NCBI GenBank assembly: GCA_945487985.1
Contig: CALYTX010000037.1
Location: forward strand, 1-9,042
Source: an uncultured Verrucomicrobiota bacterium
GTDB taxonomy: Bacteria; Verrucomicrobiota; Kiritimatiellia; RFP12; UBA1067
DNA length: 9,042 nt
Direction: 5' to 3'
Numbering within the stretch: the stretch's first letter is position 1; each line of letters opens with the position of its first letter. The notes beneath the pieces were generated by a model, which searched no databases, was not told where the DNA came from, and worked only from the letters and a program-made list of their open reading frames with translations. This document shows positions 5,161 through 9,042 of this stretch, piece by piece. The translations under genes were made by a program, and so were the position numbers.

Positions 5161-7257
5161 CTATTTGTTTTCGGAGAAATCCACAAGCGGCAGGAAAGAG
5201 CCCTTGTCATCGGTCGGCAAGTAGGCCATCGGCTTGACGGATGAAAGATCCTGCCTGGTGGCATGCCCGTCCACAACGGGGAGTCCCCGAAGCTTTTCGG
5301 GATGCCGTGTGAAGAACGCGACATCCGTCGCGAACGCGAGTCGCGCCCGGTCGTCGATGCATTTCAGCACAATCGGCTCGATGCCGAACTCAAGTCCGAT
5401 CCGCTTGATGTAAGGTCGAAGGTCGAGATGCTTGTTCGAGAAGTGGACGCAAAGGACGCCGTCTTCCTTCAGCAACTTGAAGTAAAGCTCGATGGCTTCC
5501 TTGGTCGAGAGATGATACGGAATGCTGTCGCCAGAAAACGCATCGACCACAATCACGTCATACGGTTCGACTCCGTCAGCAAGCTCCTTCTCGAGACCCT
5601 TTCTCGCGTCAGCAAGGACGATCTCCTTCTTCGCCGGGCTGTCAGAGATAAAGGAAAAGAGCTTCGAGTCTTGCGCCACCGCCAGCGTTTCAGGCGAGAT
5701 CTCGTAGGCGTGGTAGTAGTCGCCCGCCCTCGAATAGGAATAAAGGACTCCGACCCCCAGACCAACCAGCTGAACGCGCATCGGTTTGATGTCCTTGAAG
5801 TAGCTCGGATGCCCCCAGATCGCAAAGCCGCATCCGTATGGCGAATAATACGCCGTCGGCATCTTCGCCATCTCCTTGCGCATGATCTGCACGCCGTGCA
5901 TGGTGCTGCCATGATAGAAGTCGTGGATCTTGATGGCCTGTCCGTCGGAGCTGGTCGAGGAAATCTCATTGACATTGATCGTCCCGAAGAACCCCCGGTC
6001 GCGGAAGACCGTCTTCCACCGTTTGCCGTCTTCGCCATCGGACAACGCGCCGCCCACGAGTGGCGAGACAATGAAGTAAAGCGCAAACGCGGCAAACGCA
6101 ACCGCCGCCGGGACGCGGGAATACCGCCTGAAGGTCCAGAACACCAAGCCCAGTGCGCTGATGACGATAAGGATCGGATACTCGGCGACCGTCGATAACA
6201 CAAGCGGCGCGACAATCGAAGTCAGAACGCCGCCAACCGCACCGCCGATGACATTCAGGAGGTAGTAGCGTCCAAGCAGTTCCTTCTCCGGCCTGAGTTC
6301 GTAAAGCCACGAATGCAGGAATGTGCAGACAAAGAACAGCAAGGCCGCTCCGATCGGCAAATGCTGGGCGACATCGTTTCCGCGCATGGAGGCAAAGCCC
6401 CAATATGCGACAATGACAGACCCTGCGGCGGGTATAGCCCAATACGCGCTCTTGCCCCGCCCAGAGAATCCGACAATGTAGCTCAAAAGGAAGATGCCGA
6501 GCAAAACTGCCCAGAGAAGCGGCAGCGGCAGAATATCGAGCGTCAAATGCGTCGTGACAGAATTCAGAAGCGCACACGAAACGGCAGGAATGAGGAAGTA
6601 GAGGATGGTGCCTGGTGCCTGGTGCTTGGTGCTTGGTGCGGAGGTGGTGCTTGGAGCCTGGTGCCTGGCGCTCGGTGCGACAGCGCTGCGGGAGGCGACA
6701 AGAAGAATCGCCGCGTAAGCGAGGATGCCGCCGCCAAGCATTGACCACTGGACCGTAAGCCCGATGAACGGCTCGATCAGAAGCGGATAGGTGAAGAGTC
6801 CAAGAAGCGAACCAAGGTTTGAAATGGCATACAGACGATAGTCGCCGCCGGAAAGCGTCTGCACAATGGTCGAGTTTGCCGAAAGAAGGATAAAGGCGAT
6901 TCCGACAAGTGCGAGAACGGACACAAGAACATCAACCGGCCCGATTCCTGTTAATGAAGAAACGGCTTTAATAACGTTCCCCGAAACAAATGATAGCGCA
7001 CAGCACCAAGCACCGACCAGCGCCAGCAATCCGATATGCAATCCCAACCCCTTACTCCGCACTTCGCACTTCGCGCTCCGCACTTCTCCATAAAAATAAC
7101 CGCCGACCATCAGCAACTGAAATGCGCCGAGACAGGTGACCCACACCATCGGCGTACCGCCGAAGACGGGGAGCAACGCCCGACCGATCATCGGTTCAAG
7201 GGCGAAGGAGATGAACGACCCAAGGAAAATCGCCACAATAAGAAGTTTCTTTTGCAT
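5161..7257 (-). CDS. Fused polytopic membrane / spermidine-synthase-like protein
   Basis: A 698-residue protein of the class often labelled fused MFS/spermidine synthase. Residues 1 to about 405 hold roughly 12-13 hydrophobic segments and open with the family-typical LEPMIGRALLPVFGGTPMVW (20-39). From about 415 there is a Rossmann-type aminopropyl/methyltransferase-like domain: HGSTMHGVQ, AYYSPYGCG, the nucleotide-binding loop VGLGVGVL (498-505), acidic Glu519 (AYEISPE), Asp550 (LADAR) and VVDAFSGDSIP with Asp572. True polyamine synthesis is not shown for this fused class; it probably transfers a group from a SAM-like donor at the membrane. GCAC-heptad DNA is embedded in frame at about residues 58-68 (EVRSAKCEVRS) and 194-217 (PSARHQAPST...PSTKHQAPGT), both in inter-helix loops, with a short run near 81-86. 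The ATG lies 7 nt from an extended -10, with no ribosome-binding site. Confidence 0.88.
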   Translation of the reverse strand: MQKKLLIVAIFLGSFISFALEPMIGRALLPVFGGTPMVWVTCLGAFQLLMVGGYFYGEVRSAKCEVRSKGLGLHIGLLALVGAWCCALSFVSGNVIKAVSSLTGIGPVDVLVSVLALVGIAFILLSANSTIVQTLSGGDYRLYAISNLGSLLGLFTYPLLIEPFIGLTVQWSMLGGGILAYAAILLVASRSAVAPSARHQAPSTTSAPSTKHQAPGTILYFLIPAVSCALLNSVTTHLTLDILPLPLLWAVLLGIFLLSYIVGFSGRGKSAYWAIPAAGSVIVAYWGFASMRGNDVAQHLPIGAALLFFVCTFLHSWLYELRPEKELLGRYYLLNVIGGAVGGVLTSIVAPLVLSTVAEYPILIVISALGLVFWTFRRYSRVPAAVAFAAFALYFIVSPLVGGALSDGEDGKRWKTVFRDRGFFGTINVNEISSTSSDGQAIKIHDFYHGSTMHGVQIMRKEMAKMPTAYYSPYGCGFAIWGHPSYFKDIKPMRVQLVGLGVGVLYSYSRAGDYYHAYEISPETLAVAQDSKLFSFISDSPAKKEIVLADARKGLEKELADGVEPYDVIVVDAFSGDSIPYHLSTKEAIELYFKLLKEDGVLCVHFSNKHLDLRPYIKRIGLEFGIEPIVLKCIDDRARLAFATDVAFFTRHPEKLRGLPVVDGHATRQDLSSVKPMAYLPTDDKGSFLPLVDFSENK
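6608..6681. repeat. Ten-unit GCAC heptad array inside the synthase gene
   Basis: GTGC or a one-base variant occurs at 6608, 6615, 6622, 6629 and 6636, then (after an 11-nt step) at 6647, 6654, 6661, 6668 and 6675. All units face the same way, unlike the palindromic arrays in the integrase. The coding strand gives two near-copies of PSTKHQAPGT between two membrane segments (LLVASRSAV and ILYFLIPAV). Confidence 0.8.
7057..7084. repeat. Four-unit heptad array (GCACTTC variant) inside the synthase gene
   Basis: CCGCACT, TCGCACT, TCGCGCT, CCGCACT: GCAC or GCGC at 7059, 7066, 7073 and 7080. The coding strand gives EVRSAKCEVRS in the loop after the second membrane segment. A further short run AGCACCAAGCACC (7002-7014) lies downstream in the same gene and codes for GAWC. 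Confidence 0.7.
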
Positions 7258-7264
7258 AACGCAA

Positions 7265-7273
7265 ATTATACCA
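7265..7273 (-). promoter_or_regulatory. Extended -10 promoter of the synthase gene, apparently leaderless
   Basis: The minus strand reads TGGTATAAT, then TTGCGTT (7 nt), then the ATG at 7257. The geometry is identical to the promoter at 3809-3817. The predicted transcription start falls on or next to the initiation codon. No convincing -35 at 16-18 nt. Confidence 0.6.
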
Positions 7274-7401
7274 TTTTCACTTGCCTTGCCGATGCAAGAA
7301 CTAGGCTAATTCACAGTTAACCACACCCTGCGCCCGTTCACAATTCCATATTCCGCGCTCTACTGCCCTTCTCTTCACCATCGCGGCATCCTTCTTACTC
7401 C

Positions 7402-7436
7402 CCGCACCAAGCACAAAGCACCTCGCACCCCGCACA
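7402..7436. repeat. Five-unit GCAC heptad array at the 5' end of the tandem-domain gene
   Basis: CCGCACC, AAGCACA, AAGCACC, TCGCACC, CCGCACA: GCAC at 7404, 7411, 7418, 7425 and 7432, exact 7-nt period over 35 nt. It separates a signal-peptide-like frame (7350-7403) from the body of the gene that follows. The two are one frame apart at present, and losing one unit would join them. Confidence 0.8.
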
Positions 7437-7443
7437 AACCGTT

Positions 7444-8235
7444 GTGGGGTATCAGGAGCTGGCGACCGAGGCAAGCGGTAACGTGATGATTGCCCCGACC
7501 TTCCTTAAGGTCAGCGAGAGCAACACCGTCACGCTCGCCGATCTCAAGGTAACCGGCTACAATGCCCCGTGGTGGGACACCTCTGGCAAGCGCCCGGTGA
7601 ACAAGGACGGCTGCGTTGGCGCTAAATTTTCAATTCAGTTTTTGACGACCCAAGGGCTCGCCGAGAAAGCCTACTATTGGCTGGATTACATGACGGGTGC
7701 AGAGACGAGGGTTGGCCCGGGCTGGTTCGCCAATACTGATGGAACACCGATTGAAGGCGGCGAAGGTTCGGTCGAGCTTGATGCGGGCAAATCGCTCTGG
7801 ATTAGCGGTTCTGGGCTTTCGCTTCAGCCGACTGGTGCGGTCAATCCCTTTGATATTGAATTCAAGACCGCCGACTCTGGCAATGTCGCTGTTGGTAATT
7901 GCACACCTGTTGATTTGAAGTTGTCCGATTTGACTGTCACGGGTTATAAGGCCCCGTGGTGGGACACCTCTGGCAAGCGTCCGGTGAACAAGGACGGCTG
8001 CGTGGGTGCGAAATTCTCAATTCAGTTCTTGACTACTCAGGGACTCGCTGAGAAAGCATACTACTGGCTTGACTACATGACGGGAGCCGAAACGAAGGTC
8101 GGCCCGGGCTGGTTCGCCAATACTGATGGTACGCCGATTGAGGAAGGTGCGGACAAGGTCGAGATTAAGGCAGGCAAGGGTCTTTGGGTTTCCGGTTCTG
8201 GGCTTTCACTTATTGTTCCCGCGCCAGAGCTCTAA
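7444..8235 (+). CDS. Secreted-type protein of two near-identical 129-residue units, 5' end damaged
   Basis: The 263-residue frame consists of two tandem units with a 129-codon period. Each has a GNV...DLKVTGY lead, then the conserved APWWDTSGKRPVNKDGCVGAKF segment, KAYYWLDYMTGAET, GPGWFANTDGTPIE and a G(K)xLWxSGSGLSL end. I do not recognise a named domain; the aromatic-, Gly- and Asp-rich beta pattern suggests an extracellular carbohydrate- or surface-binding module. GTG at 7444 is only the first start codon in this frame and has no ribosome-binding site. Upstream, in a frame one base apart, lies a signal-peptide-like stretch (PRSTALLFTIAASFLLPA, 7353-7406) whose expected ATG is an ATT (7350-7352). 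The heptad array 7402-7436 separates the two frames. The natural product is therefore probably exported, and the present copy is either switched off or recently broken. A PEP-CTERM gene follows 72 nt downstream on the same strand. Confidence 0.65.
   Translation: MGYQELATEASGNVMIAPTFLKVSESNTVTLADLKVTGYNAPWWDTSGKRPVNKDGCVGAKFSIQFLTTQGLAEKAYYWLDYMTGAETRVGPGWFANTDGTPIEGGEGSVELDAGKSLWISGSGLSLQPTGAVNPFDIEFKTADSGNVAVGNCTPVDLKLSDLTVTGYKAPWWDTSGKRPVNKDGCVGAKFSIQFLTTQGLAEKAYYWLDYMTGAETKVGPGWFANTDGTPIEEGADKVEIKAGKGLWVSGSGLSLIVPAPEL
7564..8142 (+). repeat. Intragenic tandem duplication, 387-bp period
   Basis: Copy 1 core 7564-7755 and copy 2 core 7951-8142 (64 codons each). By hand alignment the cores differ at 22 synonymous codons and one conservative replacement (Arg to Lys). 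The duplication is thus old enough for many silent changes while the protein was held constant. Confidence 0.85.
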
Positions 8236-8307
8236 TATCAATTTACAAGGTTGGCGGCAAAGGGTCGCCCGCCCAAGTAAAAAAACAAAACGAAAGAAAC
8301 AAACAAA
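8236..8307 (+). other. Intergenic spacer and A-rich leader of the PEP-CTERM gene
   Basis: 72 nt with no Shine-Dalgarno. An imperfect GC-rich hairpin (GGCGGC against GCCCGCC, about 8252-8273) is followed by an A-rich, unstructured leader up to the ATG. A-rich leaders can support initiation without a Shine-Dalgarno. No clear promoter hexamers, so co-transcription with the upstream gene is possible. Confidence 0.4.
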
Positions 8308-8889
8308 ATGAAGAAACTCATGATTGCGGCAGCGATTGTCTGCGCGGCTGCATTTGCTCAGGCGGCAAACTACAAGTGGTCCAACGCCGAAGGGTTCATC
8401 TACGGTGAAGCCGGTAATTACGATTATCCGACAATTGCGCAGGGTACTGTTGCGTACTTCGCTTTCGTTGATGCCTATTCGCAGGCTGACCTCGTCAGCG
8501 ACTTCGCGAATGGAACAGTCGACTTCAGCAAGTTTGCTACTGGTGCGAACAACACTGCAACGGCCGACGGTAACTTCGCCACGTCATCTGCTGAATTCTC
8601 GGCGGGCTACACCGGTAACAAGCAGGCTTACTTCGCGCTTATTGAGGAGGCGACGGGCAACCTGTTTATTTCGTCCGAAGCGACTGCCGAGTATACGGCG
8701 GTTGGTTTCAAAGATGTCATCTTCGGAAGTCAGGAAGGCACTTCCGACTGGGAGATGTTCCTCGGCAATGCGAAGGATGGCTATACTCAGGCTGGCTGGT
8801 ATCAGGCCGCGGCCGTCCCGGAGCCGACGAGCGGACTCTTGCTCCTCCTCGGTGTTGCGGGCCTCGCGCTCAAGCGCCGTCGCGCCTAA
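8308..8889 (+). CDS. Secreted PEP-CTERM sorting domain protein
   Basis: A 193-residue small exported protein. It has a textbook signal peptide, MKKLMIAAAIVCAAAFAQA, with cleavage after AQA (residue 19). The mature part (20 to about 168) is acidic, rich in Ala, Phe, Tyr, Thr and Asn, has no cysteine, and gives no catalytic motif I recognise. It ends with VPEPTSGLLLLLGVAGLALK and RRRA (170-193). This is the PEP-CTERM tripartite signal: the Pro-Glu-Pro motif, a hydrophobic segment and a basic tail. In established systems it is processed by an exosortase/archaeosortase-family membrane enzyme and links the protein to the cell surface or extracellular polysaccharide. No exosortase is present in the window. 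The ATG at 8308 follows an A-rich leader; the gene is closed by the terminator at 8936-8973. Function beyond surface delivery is unknown. Confidence 0.9.
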   Translation: MKKLMIAAAIVCAAAFAQAANYKWSNAEGFIYGEAGNYDYPTIAQGTVAYFAFVDAYSQADLVSDFANGTVDFSKFATGANNTATADGNFATSSAEFSAGYTGNKQAYFALIEEATGNLFISSEATAEYTAVGFKDVIFGSQEGTSDWEMFLGNAKDGYTQAGWYQAAAVPEPTSGLLLLLGVAGLALKRRRA

Positions 8890-8935
8890 TTTGACAGTCG
8901 AAAGACCGCTGGCAAGCTAAAGGTTTGCCGCGTAA

Positions 8936-8973
8936 AACAAACAGCCGCGCTCATATGGGCGCGGCTGTTTGTT
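8936..8973 (+). terminator. Intrinsic terminator after the PEP-CTERM gene
   Basis: A perfect 15-bp inverted repeat (8936-8950 with 8959-8973) with an 8-nt loop. It has a GC-rich core (GCCGCGC/GCGCGGC), and the TTTGTT in the right arm serves as a short U-tract. The matching A-rich left flank means it could also work on the other strand. Confidence 0.85.
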
Positions 8974-8988
8974 AATCAAAATTCGCCG

Positions 8989-9018
8989 TTGAAATCCGAA
9001 CGGAAGATTTGCTACAAT
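8989..9018 (+). promoter_or_regulatory. Sigma-70-type promoter for a gene beyond the right edge
   Basis: TTGAAA (8989-8994) and TACAAT (9013-9018) with an 18-nt spacer, placed directly after the terminator. No start codon with a clear ribosome-binding site is visible before the window ends. Confidence 0.6.
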
Positions 9019-9042
9019 ACGGGCATTGAGGCAAAGGCGCAA

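Noticed and set aside
5263..6198. Long plus-strand open frame (311 codons) opposite the synthase domain
   Set aside because: An antisense shadow of the conserved transferase domain (VGLGVGV, VVDAFSGDSIP); Arg/Asp-rich with no motif or start signal.

Overview
The window (about 9 kb, moderately GC-rich) looks like a chromosomal stretch from an uncultured member of the Verrucomicrobia/Kiritimatiellae/Lentisphaerae group. This is an inference. It rests on a classic PEP-CTERM sorting tail (VPEPT, Leu-rich segment, RRR) on a small secreted protein, on weak or absent Shine-Dalgarno sites, on lineage-type secreted tandem-domain proteins, and on dispersed short tandem repeats. No rRNA, tRNA or CRISPR array was seen.

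Layout. Positions 16-7257 are read from the minus strand and 7444-8889 from the plus strand. In order they are: an AAA ATPase with a DUF4143-type C-terminus (16-1233); a roughly 600-bp non-coding stretch (1234-1845) with a gene remnant, a 99-bp inverted-repeat element, a short hairpin and a 20-bp palindrome; a two-gene unit made of a small helical protein (2868-3146) and a lipoprotein-like trypsin-fold protease (1846-2847); a decayed second trypsin-like protease (3200-3801); a tyrosine recombinase (3826-5049); a fused membrane/spermidine-synthase-like protein (5161-7257); a secreted-type protein of two near-identical 129-residue units (7444-8235); a PEP-CTERM protein (8308-8889) closed by a strong intrinsic terminator; and a promoter for a gene beyond the right edge.

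The most unusual signal is a family of heptanucleotide arrays. The tetranucleotide GCAC (GTGC on the other strand) recurs at exact 7-base spacing with a variable 3-base linker. Arrays lie inside two unrelated genes, the integrase (two places) and the synthase (two places plus a short run), and in two intergenic regions. Because 7 is coprime to 3, such an array encodes the same cyclic heptapeptide in all three frames of a strand (PSTKHQA one way, GAWCLVP/L the other). The common versions have no stop codon in any of the six frames. In the integrase the arrays form an imperfect palindrome and are carried in frame between intact catalytic motifs. This resembles in principle the Rickettsia palindromic elements and the cyanobacterial STRR heptamers, but with a different sequence.

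A further array sits between a signal-peptide-like reading frame and the mature part of the 7444-8235 protein. Removing exactly one heptamer would join the two frames, which makes it a candidate slippage switch or a recent lesion. Its start codon is also degenerate (ATT where ATG is expected). A second recurring theme is the extended -10 motif TGGTATAAT, found upstream of three minus-strand genes; in two of them it lies exactly 7 nt before the ATG, which suggests leaderless transcripts.
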